DNA of 64,000 bases from Rhabdobacter roseus. GTDB lineage: Bacteria > Bacteroidota > Bacteroidia > Cytophagales > Spirosomataceae. This document shows positions 53,013 to 61,722 of the stretch, piece by piece; position 1 is the stretch's first letter; every line of letters begins with the position of its first letter. The stretch is taken from contig NZ_JACHGF010000012.1 in the NCBI RefSeq assembly GCF_014202275.1, forward strand, positions 62,001 through 126,000, given 5' to 3'. The notes under the pieces are model-generated. The model was not told the DNA's origin, searched no databases, and saw only the letters and a program-made list of their open reading frames with translations. A program made the position numbers and the translations under genes.

Positions 53013-53054
53013 TAAAAAAAAGTCGGGAAGAAACAGCAGTTCCTTCCCGACTTT
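53013..53054 (-). terminator. Terminator of the baeRF-like gene
   Basis: Arms AAAGTCGGGAAG (53019-53030) and CTTCCCGACTTT (53043-53054) form a 12-bp stem; on the minus strand it is followed by a run of T (A at 53014-53020 on plus), 20 bases after the baeRF gene stop. It can also help end the plus-strand TIM-barrel gene. Confidence 0.88.
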
Positions 53055-53074
53055 ACTATAGTTGGGCTGCCCTG

Positions 53075-54238
53075 TTAAAGGACCACCGGATTGCGGAAAA
53101 CGGCCACTACCACGCTGTCGCCAGCGGGCATTTCGTCCGCGTTGCAGAGGTATACTTCTCCTTTCATCAGTACCGTCTGGACGGCCGCCTCCGTCAGGAG
53201 GTCGGTATTGCCGGGAGCTGAGTCCTGCTCGGTATGCAGCTGGTAGTTTTCGGCGTCGTACTGTCCCCAAAGTACCGCGTCGCGGCGTAAGAACAGCGTC
53301 TCCACTTGTCCGGTCAGCGCGGCCAACACGGTTTTTTCGGTATCGGAAGCCGCCATATCACCCGACTTCAGGTTATGGTACTTTTGCTCGGCCTGGGTTT
53401 GCTTTTCCTGAAAGTGAGGCATCATAAGCTCCTTGGCTTCCTGGTGCAGTTTCTGGCCATCTTTGGGACCAAAACTACCCGTAATGGATTCCTCACTAAT
53501 TTTATTATAATGGGTAGTCTTCCGGTACCTGGGGGGCAGGTATTCTACCCCCGCCAGTACCACCGGGATCTGATCCTCCTTAAAGATTTTATCCAGTTCC
53601 TGGCTTAGCATGTAAAAATACTGCTCGATGTCGGTCTTGTCGCGGTCCGTAACCCCGTGGCCGTGGAAAATGCCTCCGGCGGCACCTACGCCACTCTGAT
53701 GCTGCAAGGACTCCTGCTTCTCCACGTACTGGAGGTAGTCGTCGATGGAGGTCGGTACGTTTTCGGGAAGCTCTACCTCTGAACAATTGTATTGGTTGGC
53801 TTTATACAGCCGTACGTCCTCGAGGTTCAGGTTCAGGATATAATACTGCTCGTTGCCGTGTAGTAAGGGGAGCATCGGGCGTAGGCGGTAACTGTGGCCA
53901 ATGTACAGCTCGGGGCTTTCGATCGGAAGTGGTAGCTGAAAGTACTGCGATTCGCCGGGACTCAGAAAAAACGCCAGCATGTCCTGGCCATACTGCCAGA
54001 AGGTATTGTCTGCTAGTAGATCATAACCTGGGTGGAGGTACTCCTTGGCCTCGGCCTCGCTCATACCGTACTGCTGCGCTAGCTGCGCCTCGGCGTCCTG
54101 GAGTTGATTCTTGAAATGAATTTTATCCTGCTGGTAGTTGTCGGTAGACTGCCGCCGCGTAGGAGAAAATATCGTGACGCTACGGGGTTCTTTTTTGCCA
54201 GCTAGTTCATTGAGTTGGTTTATCGTGAATGCTTCCAT
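53075..54238 (-). CDS. baeRF-type (archaeo-eukaryotic release factor-like) protein
   Basis: A 387-residue protein resembling the bacterial baeRF families (probably family 7). Typical are the N-terminal SVTIFSPTRRQSTDNYQQDKIHFKNQLQDAEAQL, a beta-strand region (FFLSPGESQYFQLPLPIESPELY), and GHGVTDRDKTDIEQYFYMLSQELDKIF, then IPVVLAGVEYLPPRYRKTTHYNKI. The C-terminal part carries the L7Ae-like fold (RRDAVLWGQYDAENYQLH, GEVYLCNADEMPAGDSVVVAVFR). Such proteins are proposed to act at ribosomes under stress, possibly as hydrolases; this is not established. It faces an HPF-like gene across a 260-base divergent gap. Confidence 0.8.
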   Translation of the reverse strand: MEAFTINQLNELAGKKEPRSVTIFSPTRRQSTDNYQQDKIHFKNQLQDAEAQLAQQYGMSEAEAKEYLHPGYDLLADNTFWQYGQDMLAFFLSPGESQYFQLPLPIESPELYIGHSYRLRPMLPLLHGNEQYYILNLNLEDVRLYKANQYNCSEVELPENVPTSIDDYLQYVEKQESLQHQSGVGAAGGIFHGHGVTDRDKTDIEQYFYMLSQELDKIFKEDQIPVVLAGVEYLPPRYRKTTHYNKISEESITGSFGPKDGQKLHQEAKELMMPHFQEKQTQAEQKYHNLKSGDMAASDTEKTVLAALTGQVETLFLRRDAVLWGQYDAENYQLHTEQDSAPGNTDLLTEAAVQTVLMKGEVYLCNADEMPAGDSVVVAVFRNPVVL

Positions 54239-54502
54239 AGTACGTTATAAAAATTAGTTGATACTGAACGTAAAAGCTTACCAGGATCGGCAAGCAATTT
54301 GCAGGTACCTTACTGATAAGATTGTTCCAAATAGACTAAATAGGCCTCAGAAAGTGACCATAAGTGCTGATTCAGGACTATTTACCGTACGTGAAGAAGG
54401 AAGAGGAAGGCATACGCATGCGGACAAAATACCCCGTTTGAGGAATATAATCGCTCATAGGCCAGGTACCTGTAAGCATGCATTACTTAAACACATATAG
54501 CC

Positions 54503-54814
54503 ATGAACACCATTGAAAAATTAAACAACATCAAGCTGGACGTCGAGACGGAAGGAACGGAGCCCAGCACGGAAGTGCTGAGTAAGGTCCGGTTGGAGCT
54601 GAAAAAACTCATGCACCTGTACGGAAATATTGTGGGCGTGAACGTCTACCTAAAGCAAGTACCCCAGCAAGAGAAAAATGCAAAATGGGTGCGATGGAGG
54701 GTAGGAATACCCGGCAGAGATATTTTTGCCGAAGCCAGCTCCTCTACCTGGGTAAGCGCCATCTCGCAGGCCAGTGACCAAATAAGCGTTCAACTTCTCA
54801 ACCGCTACCGGTAG
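54503..54814 (+). CDS. HPF/RaiA-like ribosome hibernation protein (short)
   Basis: A 103-residue protein with the S30AE-type pattern: LSKVRLELKKLMHLYGNIVGVNVYLKQ, then KWVRWRVGIPGRDIFAEASSSTWVSAISQASDQISVQLLNRYR. This is the usual 'helix-strand, G.D.FA.....W..AI....D....QL' of ribosome-hibernation factors, without the long C-terminal dimerisation tail. It probably binds idle 70S or 100S ribosomes. It lies divergently from the baeRF-like gene; an intervening frame at 54258-54500 was rejected. Confidence 0.8.
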   Translation: MNTIEKLNNIKLDVETEGTEPSTEVLSKVRLELKKLMHLYGNIVGVNVYLKQVPQQEKNAKWVRWRVGIPGRDIFAEASSSTWVSAISQASDQISVQLLNRYR

Positions 54815-54927
54815 GCTACCCTAGGAGTACGGGGATCTCATCCTCTAGGCTTTTTTTAAATAAAGCTCAAGGGCCTGTTAGCCGGATTTTGACGCAAGTA
54901 ATTTTATCAGAACTAAATGTATGAAAC

Positions 54928-54965
54928 TACCAGTCAGGGGAGCTCAAGAGCTCCCCTGACTGGTA
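54928..54965. terminator. Perfect 18-bp inverted repeat between HPF-like and SulP genes
   Basis: The 18-base arm at 54928-54945 is exactly complementary to 54948-54965 with an AA loop. It lies between the convergent HPF-like gene and the SulP gene stop (54973). No T-run follows directly on either side (TAAAAAG on plus), so termination is likely but not certain. Confidence 0.7.
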
Positions 54966-54972
54966 AAAAGAA

Positions 54973-56520
54973 TTAGGACGTTACCGGAAGCTGATCGGTA
55001 GCTACGTTGTAGTGTGGATCTTCGTAGTAGTTTACTTCAATGATCGCCGAGGCTTTCTCCAGGAGCTTATGGCAATCCGGGCTCAGGTGCAACAAACGAA
55101 CCGTCTTCCCTACCTTTGCGTAACGCTCCGTGATCTTGTGCAACGCTTCAATGGCCGAATGATCCACCACGCGAGATTCCTTAAAATCTATTATTACTTG
55201 ATCGGGGTCGCTCAGGATCTCAAACTTTTCGTTAAAGGCCGCAATCGAGCCAAAGAACAACGGGCCGTAGATTTGGTAATGCTTGGCACCGTTTGCATCA
55301 ATATGCTTGCGGGCCCGAATGCGCTTGGCGTTTTCCCAGGCAAAGGCCAGGGCTGAAATCACCACGCCGATCAAAACGGCCACGGCCAGGTTGTGGAAAA
55401 GCACCGTGACGCCCGCTACCAGGACCATCACGATCACGTCGGTAGTAGGTACTTTGCGGATTATCTTCAGGCTAGCCCACTCAAAGGTACCTATCGCGAC
55501 CATGAACATCAGCCCCACCAGCGCCGCCATAGGTACCTGCTCGATCAGGGGCGCCCCTACCAGCACGAACGAAATCAAACCCACGGCTGCAACAATGCCC
55601 GAAAGCCGAAACCGGCCGCCGGAGCTCACGTTGATGATGCTTTGCCCAATCATGGCGCAACCGCCCATGCCGCCAAAGAAGCCCGTCGTAATGTTGGCGA
55701 TCCCCTGCGCCAGCGCTTCTTGGTTGCTGTTGCCGCGCGTTTCGGTCATTTCGTCGATGACCGTCAGCGTGAGCAGGCTCTCAATCAGCCCCACCATGGC
55801 CATAATGAGCGAGTAAGGAAAAATAATGGCGAACGTCTCGTAGGTAAGCGGTACCAAAGGCAGGTGGAACTCGGGCAGGCCACCGGCAATGGAAGCAATG
55901 TCGCCCACGGTTCGGGTGGGAATCTGGAAGAAAATAATAAAGGCCGATACCACCACCAGCGCTACCAGCGAAGACGGAACGGCCTTGGTAAGCTTGGGTA
56001 GGAAATGGATGATGGCCATCGTGAGCAGGGCAAACCCAGCCATGATCCAGAGCGGGGTACCCGTGAGCCAGGTTTCGGTACCTTGGGCATTGATGGTCTT
56101 AAACTGCGCCAACTGCGCCATCGCAATTACGATGGCGAGGCCATTGACAAAGCCAAACATGACGGGATGCGGAACCAGCCGGATAAACTTGCCCAACTTA
56201 AGCACGCCCACGGCAATCTGGATCAGGCCCATCAGTACCACGGCCGCAAAGAGGTACTCTACGCCGTGCCGGGCCACGAGGCTCACGACCACCACGGCTA
56301 CGGCTCCCGTAGCACCGGAAATCATACCAGGCCGACCGCCGATCAGGGCCGTAATGAGACCGATGATAAAAGCGGAGTACAAGCCTATCAACGGACTCAC
56401 GTTCGCAATGAGTGAAAAGGCCACGGCTTCGGGTACCAGCGCCAGGGCTACCGTGAGGCCCGAAAGAATTTCATTTTTGGGATTGAACCCATTAGCTCTG
56501 AGTTTATTAAAAAGGGTCAT
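54973..56520 (-). CDS. SulP-family anion transporter with STAS domain
   Basis: A 515-residue transporter. It shows the SulP start [32 protein letters not shown], conserved helices ([67 protein letters not shown]) and a C-terminal STAS domain ([23 protein letters not shown], residues near 440-460). SulP proteins move sulfate, bicarbonate or other anions, often with sodium or protons. Substrate unknown. Start is the ATG at 56520 ([18 protein letters not shown]); the frame opens 13 codons earlier. Confidence 0.94.
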   Translation of the reverse strand: MTLFNKLRANGFNPKNEILSGLTVALALVPEAVAFSLIANVSPLIGLYSAFIIGLITALIGGRPGMISGATGAVAVVVVSLVARHGVEYLFAAVVLMGLIQIAVGVLKLGKFIRLVPHPVMFGFVNGLAIVIAMAQLAQFKTINAQGTETWLTGTPLWIMAGFALLTMAIIHFLPKLTKAVPSSLVALVVVSAFIIFFQIPTRTVGDIASIAGGLPEFHLPLVPLTYETFAIIFPYSLIMAMVGLIESLLTLTVIDEMTETRGNSNQEALAQGIANITTGFFGGMGGCAMIGQSIINVSSGGRFRLSGIVAAVGLISFVLVGAPLIEQVPMAALVGLMFMVAIGTFEWASLKIIRKVPTTDVIVMVLVAGVTVLFHNLAVAVLIGVVISALAFAWENAKRIRARKHIDANGAKHYQIYGPLFFGSIAAFNEKFEILSDPDQVIIDFKESRVVDHSAIEALHKITERYAKVGKTVRLLHLSPDCHKLLEKASAIIEVNYYEDPHYNVATDQLPVTS

Positions 56521-57090
56521 TACGAAGCTATGAAATAGGAGCGATTGAAAAAAAGCCAATAGGATAGTACCCTACCGAACCGGGAAGGCAATGACTGGGG
56601 CGTAAAGTGCCCAACTAAAACGAGAGCAGAAACTCAGGGGGGAGTAAGCAACGGAAGTGCGATGGGGTTGGTCATATCTATGGCCACAAAAATAGTATTT
56701 TTTATAGTTATGCCAATGCTTATATGGTACTTTTTTAATTTCAAAAAGTATATAAAACTATAATATAAATTATTTTAGAGAGAGTATAAAGGTTGAGGGT
56801 ACTTTTGAGCTAGGTTGATGATGAATTGAAATAAAACAAGAATATAGTTAGTTTCATACAACCCGTTAATCAACCTTAACGCTGGCTGGGGAAGTGATAA
56901 AGCCGTTGGCCCATCGAGCTTTTCTTGGAATAAGAGGGGGAAGCAAGCGCCAAAATGGCGGCTATTTAGAAGGTAGGTGGTAATTTTGGCAGGTACTTTT
57001 TATCTGAGCCAAGTGGTATGGAGTTTTTAAATCTATAAACTATTATATATAGAATTGAAACTATATATAGAATTGAAACGACCTACCGCT
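56521..57090. other. AT-rich divergent gap, no gene seen
   Basis: About 570 bases between the SulP and Hsp20 genes. The DNA is AT-rich (long T/A stretches near 56690-56860) and contains an exact 18-base tandem duplication at 57044-57079. It likely contains the promoters of both genes. Open frames here are short and have no coding signature. Confidence 0.6.
57044..57079. repeat. Exact tandem duplication TATATATAGAATTGAAAC
   Basis: Two identical 18-base copies (57044-57061 and 57062-57079) lie head to tail, ending 11 bases before the Hsp20 ATG. They would fall in the 5' leader or promoter of hsp20. Confidence 0.9.
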
Positions 57091-57498
57091 ATGAAAAAGC
57101 CACTGAATATACCCACTGAGGTATTAATGAATATAGATTTTATTAATACTGTAAACGGAGGCATGAGCGAGCCCTCCCTCCAGATCGAAGGCCGGGAAGA
57201 AGGCTATGAGATTATGGTAAAAGCCCCCGGCATTGAGGCAGAGGAGCTACAGGTAGAAATCATCAAGGACAAGCTCATGATCTACCACCTGCTGCCGATC
57301 TTTGTGCAAGAGGAAGAGGCTAAAGACGAGCTTCGTTCCATCCGCTTCATTAGCCGGATGACCATCCCCAACGACGTAGATTTAGAAAATATTTCGGCGC
57401 GCTATGATGAGATTTTGCGCCACCTAACGCTTTTCTTGCCATATAATCACTTACACGAAGGCTTCCACCGCAAGGTGGACATTGAACGCTGGAAGTAA
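57091..57498 (+). CDS. Hsp20/alpha-crystallin family small heat-shock protein
   Basis: A 135-residue small heat-shock protein. The alpha-crystallin domain is visible from LQIEGREEGYEIMVKAPGIEAEELQVEIIKDKLMIYHLLP to FISRMTIPNDVDLENISARYDEILRHLTLFLPYN (the typical 'F.R...LP..VD.....A...NG.L.I.LP' in altered form). These ATP-independent chaperones bind unfolding proteins. Start is the ATG at 57091; the frame continues upstream through the duplicated leader. The GxL motif of the family is changed here (EILRHL). It ends at a strong terminator. Confidence 0.87.
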   Translation: MKKPLNIPTEVLMNIDFINTVNGGMSEPSLQIEGREEGYEIMVKAPGIEAEELQVEIIKDKLMIYHLLPIFVQEEEAKDELRSIRFISRMTIPNDVDLENISARYDEILRHLTLFLPYNHLHEGFHRKVDIERWK

Positions 57499-57524
57499 GG
57501 ATTTATATAGCAGTAAAAAGGTTG

Positions 57525-57560
57525 ATACCCCGGAGCCCCTTGGCACCGGGGTATTTTTTT
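57525..57560. terminator. Terminator of hsp20
   Basis: ATACCCCGG (57525-57533) pairs with CCGGGGTAT (57546-57554), followed by six T. It is 27 bases after the hsp20 stop and ends just beside the stop of the convergent serine hydrolase gene. Confidence 0.93.
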
Positions 57561-59121
57561 AGTGCGGTTCGGGGTACTCCAGGTACTTATGGAAGTTGGT
57601 TTCGGCGTCTGAACGGCCGTTTCGGGCCGGAGCGCGGGCTTCGGTGTAAGCCCACAGCACAAACGAAACGATGTCCAGGTAGCGCTCTGACCGCAGCGGG
57701 AAGAGGTGGTCGCCGTCGCGCAGGGCGTTGGTAAAAAGGACCACCGTGACGTCGTTGGGGCATTTCATCCAGAGGCTCCTGAAGCCTTTGGCCTTCACCC
57801 CGCCCGACCGGATGTACCACCAGCCGTCGTGGTAGCTGAAGCGCCCGTAGGGCGTGATGGTACTGTAGGTACCGTAGCCTTTGGTCAGGATGGAGTCTTT
57901 CATGGCTTGGGTCAACAGCGATTCGTCGGGCGTGGAAAACGCCTGCGCGTAGAGCCGACCGGCCTCCTGAGCCGATAAATAAAAACCATAGGCCCCGACC
58001 GTGGCCTCAAAACTACCCGGATTGAAACCAAAGGTACCTGAGTAGGGATAGTCGTAGCCGAGCGTAGGCCGCTGGGGCGAATTGGTGAGTAGGTGTTGGG
58101 CCGGAATGCCCGCTTTGGTAAAAAAGGTACTTTGGAGGTAGCTGAGGTACATTTGCTGCGTGGCAGCTTCGTCGGTGTCGTCCTGGCCCGTGAAAGTATA
58201 GCCCAGCAGGCTCGGGATCAGTACCCGGAACAAGCCAAAGTTGACGTTCTGGTAGCAGTAGTTGCCGTGGTTGCTTTCTTTTATTCCTTTCTCCGTCAGG
58301 CTTTTCAGGCCCGACCACACGTTCTCTACGTAGGAGCCGTTGGTACAGTGGTCGGCAAAGCCCGTGATGCCGCTCCGGTGCGTGAGCAGGTCCCGGAAGG
58401 TAATGCGGTTCAGGTTGGGGCCTTTGGGCCAGGTGGGGGGGAGGTAGTTCAGGATGGGGTCAGTCGCCTTGATGTTTTTCTGCGCCGCCAGCCGGAAAAA
58501 GGCCATCGCCGTGATGGTTTTGGTCATACTGGCAATCTGCATCTTGGAGTCGATCGTGGCCGGAATGGCTCCCGCAGCTTCCACCGCCCGCGACTGAAAA
58601 CCCCCGCCCGACGAAGCCACCAAAGTACCTTTTTCATAGATAGCAAAGCTGTAGCCGAAGTCGCGGCCCCGGAGAGAGTCGGTAAGTACCTGGGCCAGCT
58701 TGGTCAGTACGCCCGAAGGGGTACTTTGGGTGCGAAAGGTCGTGACGGGCCCGTAGAAAGTACCCCTTGGACTTTCCACGAAGATCCGGACGTGGTAGGT
58801 GGTGTTGGGCAGCAGGTCCACGAGCAGGTGGTTGAACGGCAGCGGCAAGTCGCCCTTGGGGCGGCCCATGTCCAGCCGCTGGTCGGCCACGGTGGGGCTT
58901 TCGTGCTGGTCGGACCAGACAAAACCAAACTGCAGGATTTCTCCTTCGGTGAATTCCGTGAGTGTGGCCGTGACGATGGCCGCTACGTCCGTGACGTTAC
59001 TAAGCTGCGTGGAGTCACGAAGTGTGGCGGGCGTTACGGGCTCCAAGTTTTTTTTACATTGGATAAAAAGGCCCGTCAGCAAGCCCAAAAGTACCAGGGA
59101 GCGGAGAAATGAGTTAAGCAT
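57559..59121 (-). CDS. Serine hydrolase (beta-lactamase/class C-like) lipoprotein
   Basis: A 520-residue protein. The N-terminus (LVLLGLLTGLFIQCKKN) is a lipoprotein signal with Cys at 22, followed by a domain with fibronectin-like features (VTATLTEFTEGEILQFGFVWS... TYHVRIFVESPRGTFYGPVTTF), then a serine-hydrolase domain with Ser198-x-x-Lys201 (ASMTKT), Tyr290-Gln-Asn292 (YQN), and HDG at 431-433. That triad fits class C beta-lactamases, DD-peptidases or esterases. Surface-anchored; substrate unknown. It is not followed by other enzymes of the same pathway. Confidence 0.92.
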   Translation of the reverse strand: MLNSFLRSLVLLGLLTGLFIQCKKNLEPVTPATLRDSTQLSNVTDVAAIVTATLTEFTEGEILQFGFVWSDQHESPTVADQRLDMGRPKGDLPLPFNHLLVDLLPNTTYHVRIFVESPRGTFYGPVTTFRTQSTPSGVLTKLAQVLTDSLRGRDFGYSFAIYEKGTLVASSGGGFQSRAVEAAGAIPATIDSKMQIASMTKTITAMAFFRLAAQKNIKATDPILNYLPPTWPKGPNLNRITFRDLLTHRSGITGFADHCTNGSYVENVWSGLKSLTEKGIKESNHGNYCYQNVNFGLFRVLIPSLLGYTFTGQDDTDEAATQQMYLSYLQSTFFTKAGIPAQHLLTNSPQRPTLGYDYPYSGTFGFNPGSFEATVGAYGFYLSAQEAGRLYAQAFSTPDESLLTQAMKDSILTKGYGTYSTITPYGRFSYHDGWWYIRSGGVKAKGFRSLWMKCPNDVTVVLFTNALRDGDHLFPLRSERYLDIVSFVLWAYTEARAPARNGRSDAETNFHKYLEYPEPH

Positions 59122-59236
59122 AAACTAACGTTGATTCGGGATGTATTCCAGCCTGACCCACCCGCAGGGCCGGGGGTTGTAAAGTACCTAACGAAAAAAG
59201 CGACTCGATCGGTTTGGGGAGGTACTTTAAGGTACC

Positions 59237-61066
59237 TTACTTCGCCACCAGGAGTTTTCCCTGGCTTTCGTGTCCGGTATGCACTACTTTGTAAAAGTAC
59301 AGGCCCGGCGGCAAGGTGTGGAGCGGGAGCTGGGTACTTTGGCTAAAGGTACGCGAGAGTACCAAGGTACCTCGGGCGTCGTACAGGGCGAAGTCCACTT
59401 CTCCCGATAATGTAGTGGTGAGGTCTATGTAGTTTTTGGCCGGATTGGGAAATACCCGCACCGCCTGGTTTTGCGGCGGCTCGGAGGCAAGCACGGGGTC
59501 AACGGTCAGCTTGGTCTGGGCCGTGCTGCTACAGCCGTCGGCATTGGTAACTTCCACCGTATACAAACCCGCGTGGTCTACCGTGGCGTTGGGTATGGTG
59601 GGATTTTGGTCAATAGAAACAAAGCGCATGGGGCCAAACCAGCGGTATGATTCGCCACCCGAGGCCTGCAGCTGGATGGTCTGCCCTTCCAAGTACGGGC
59701 CCGTGTGCGACGCCGTAGCGCTGGGCCGGGGCGCAACCCATACCGTGGCGGGGGTACTTTCGAGCGTTTGATTGCTGTGGGTACACACAAACCAGTAGGA
59801 GGTCGTTTGCGTGGGTGCTACCGTCAGGGTACTTGTGCTTTCTCCGGTCGACCAGCGGAGCGTACCGACGCAGCCCCAGGCCGTTAGGGTGGTGCTATCA
59901 CCGGCACAAACCAGGGAATCGGCGGCGGTCGCGATGGGAATGGCCCTTTCAGTTTGCAGCCACCAGCTTACGGAATAGCTGCGCTGCTGCTGGCGCAGGT
60001 CTGCGCGGCTGAGGTAGGTAGAATCAAAAACGGTGGCGGTCAAGGTACCTTGTGCTTCGGGTAGTTGGTCGGCCGTCAGGCTTAGTAGTTCCTGGCCGTT
60101 TCCGAGCGGTTTGTCGTTGAATTTCCACTCCACTTGCAGGGAATTGGGCGCGGGCTTCAGCAGCTGTAGGCCAAAGCCAACGGGCTCCTGGGCCAATGGT
60201 ACGGTAGCGCCCCGGGGCGGGTCTACCGCTTCGATCGGCTGAACGAGTGTCGTGATTCGCTCCACGGTTTTTTCCCGGCACACTTCACAAAAGGGGCTAT
60301 GGAGCTGCTCCATGAGGCAGTTGTGCTGCGTAGGTTTGTACCACTGGCTCATTTCGCCGCCCTCCCCGTGGGCAAAAAGCCCTACCTTATTGTAGCCCAT
60401 CCAATTTTTCCAGCGTACGGTGGCAGGCTGGTTGTTGCGGGTCATGTTGGCATTTTCGCGGGCGTAAACGCTGCCCGCCCAGTACTCGTCCGACAGACCC
60501 GCAAAGGTATGCCCGATCTCGTGCAGCGCAATGGGAAGCGCCTGCTCGTGTAGCGTATACACGGCCAAACTACCCCCCGAACCGCCGTACCAGGTACTAT
60601 TCACAATCATGATCACCAGGTCGTAGCTGGGGAGGTTGGTGGCCAGTACGTTGGCGTAGGCCGTGTAGTTTTGGATCGTGACGAGGCGGTGGATGCCGCT
60701 CCCAAACGTGGCCCCAAAGTAGGTGTTTTTGGTCGCAACGGGCTGCTCCGGGTAGGCGTCGGGGGCGGTGCCGGGATTGGTTGCACCGCTCTCGGGCGAA
60801 GGGGTGGGGATCGCAAAAAAATTGAAGTAGTTCTGGTAGTGGTTGTAGGGGTGGTAGTTCAGGAAGGTATCCATGAATTTTCGGGCCTCGCCCAAAAAAG
60901 CGGGTAGCTCACTTTGTGTAAAGCCGTCGCCCAGGATCACCACGTTGATGCGGTTGTCGAGCGGGCCGGTTTTCTGGAGCGTATCGACCGGGAATTTCTG
61001 GGCCCAAACCGGCGTACACAGCAGCAGGTACGAACCGAGCAGGCAAAGCGTAAAACGTTTTATCAT
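59237..61066 (-). CDS. Secreted M64 (IgA-peptidase-like) metalloprotease with T9SS sorting domain
   Basis: A 609-residue secreted protease. After the signal peptide (FTLCLLGSYLLLCTPVWAQ) comes a domain with NRINVVILGDGFTQSELPAF and the zinc motif ALHEIGHTFAGLSDEYW (His182, Glu183, His186, Asp193), the M64 signature. Residues of about 270-530 carry Ig-like or PKD-like domains (SVSWWLQTERAIPIA, GESTSTLTVAPTQTTSYWFV, QLQASGGESYRWFG), and the last 75 (PNPAKNYIDLTTTLSGEV... KVVHTGHESQGKLLVAK) are a T9SS type A sorting domain. The upstream lipoprotein gene overlaps it by ATGA. Targets are unknown; the family name is historical. Confidence 0.95.
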   Translation of the reverse strand: MIKRFTLCLLGSYLLLCTPVWAQKFPVDTLQKTGPLDNRINVVILGDGFTQSELPAFLGEARKFMDTFLNYHPYNHYQNYFNFFAIPTPSPESGATNPGTAPDAYPEQPVATKNTYFGATFGSGIHRLVTIQNYTAYANVLATNLPSYDLVIMIVNSTWYGGSGGSLAVYTLHEQALPIALHEIGHTFAGLSDEYWAGSVYARENANMTRNNQPATVRWKNWMGYNKVGLFAHGEGGEMSQWYKPTQHNCLMEQLHSPFCEVCREKTVERITTLVQPIEAVDPPRGATVPLAQEPVGFGLQLLKPAPNSLQVEWKFNDKPLGNGQELLSLTADQLPEAQGTLTATVFDSTYLSRADLRQQQRSYSVSWWLQTERAIPIATAADSLVCAGDSTTLTAWGCVGTLRWSTGESTSTLTVAPTQTTSYWFVCTHSNQTLESTPATVWVAPRPSATASHTGPYLEGQTIQLQASGGESYRWFGPMRFVSIDQNPTIPNATVDHAGLYTVEVTNADGCSSTAQTKLTVDPVLASEPPQNQAVRVFPNPAKNYIDLTTTLSGEVDFALYDARGTLVLSRTFSQSTQLPLHTLPPGLYFYKVVHTGHESQGKLLVAK

Positions 61067-61560
61067 GGCTTGATGCGTAATGTATGGATTTTTCGGGTAC
61101 CCCGCTCGGGGGTATGGCTAAACAGCTCCAGCCGCACGAGGTGCGAATCGTACGCAAGCCGTAAGTTAAGCATCCCTTCGCTGCTGCTTAGCTCCCGGCG
61201 GCTCAGGGTTCCGTCTTCCGAAGGTACCTCCACCGAGCGGTAAAGTGGGTGCTCGTAGGTTTCTTCCCGTGGCGCGCGCTGGTCGTCGTAGTGGTAGAGT
61301 ACCCGGAGGTAGTTTTGGTTGTGAACGGGCGTGGATAAATTCTTCATAGTACCCTGGCCCGCGATGGCGTTGGTCAGCGTCACCTGCTCAGCCGAGGTGA
61401 CTCCGGCGGGCTGCGTAATGGTGAAATTCAGGAAAAGCAACTGCTGAGCCGAGCCGGGCTGGTAGTTAGGTACTTGGCTGAATACCAGTTGGTCGCGGCC
61501 GCTGCTGCAGCTGGTCAGCAGGCCGCCCAGTAAGACCAGTAGTAGGTAAGGGTACTTCAT
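61063..61560 (-). CDS. Lipoprotein coupled to the T9SS M64 protease
   Basis: A 165-residue lipoprotein (YLLLVLLGGLLTSCSSGRD, Cys about 18) of unrecognised family. The mature part is a probable beta-sandwich (LLFLNFTITQPAGVTSAEQVTLTN, EGMLNLRLAYDSHLVRLELFSH). Its stop codon overlaps the M64 start as ATGA, so both are likely translated together. It is the second such lipoprotein before a T9SS protease in the window, although the two lipoproteins are not clearly related in sequence by eye. Confidence 0.8.
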   Translation of the reverse strand: MKYPYLLLVLLGGLLTSCSSGRDQLVFSQVPNYQPGSAQQLLFLNFTITQPAGVTSAEQVTLTNAIAGQGTMKNLSTPVHNQNYLRVLYHYDDQRAPREETYEHPLYRSVEVPSEDGTLSRRELSSSEGMLNLRLAYDSHLVRLELFSHTPERGTRKIHTLRIKP

Positions 61561-61652
61561 GCGCCAGGGTAGTTTGGGTGTGGGTTTATTATAAAACGAA
61601 AATACAGACTTTGAGCGAGCGCATCCTGTTTTTTTCGTGAATGGTAGGTAGT

Positions 61653-61692
61653 AAAAAAACGACGGGCGTTAGGTACTTTCCCAACGCCCGTT
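61653..61692 (-). terminator. Terminator of metG
   Basis: ACGGGCGTT (61662-61670) pairs with AACGCCCGT (61683-61691); on the minus strand the stem is followed by TTTTTTT. It is about 30 bases after the metG stop. An AGGTACTT copy sits in the loop. Confidence 0.9.
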
Positions 61693-61722
61693 TATTCTAA
61701 TAAAAGTCTGCTACGAATACAA

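Noticed and set aside
54258-54500. Plus-strand frame of 80 codons between the baeRF-like and HPF-like genes
   Set aside because: TTG start, no ribosome site, no family likeness; most likely the promoter gap of the two divergent genes.
57044-57079. Two copies of a repeat ending in ATTGAAAC, like some CRISPR repeats
   Set aside because: The copies are adjacent with no spacer, there are only two, and no cas gene is present; it is a simple tandem duplication.
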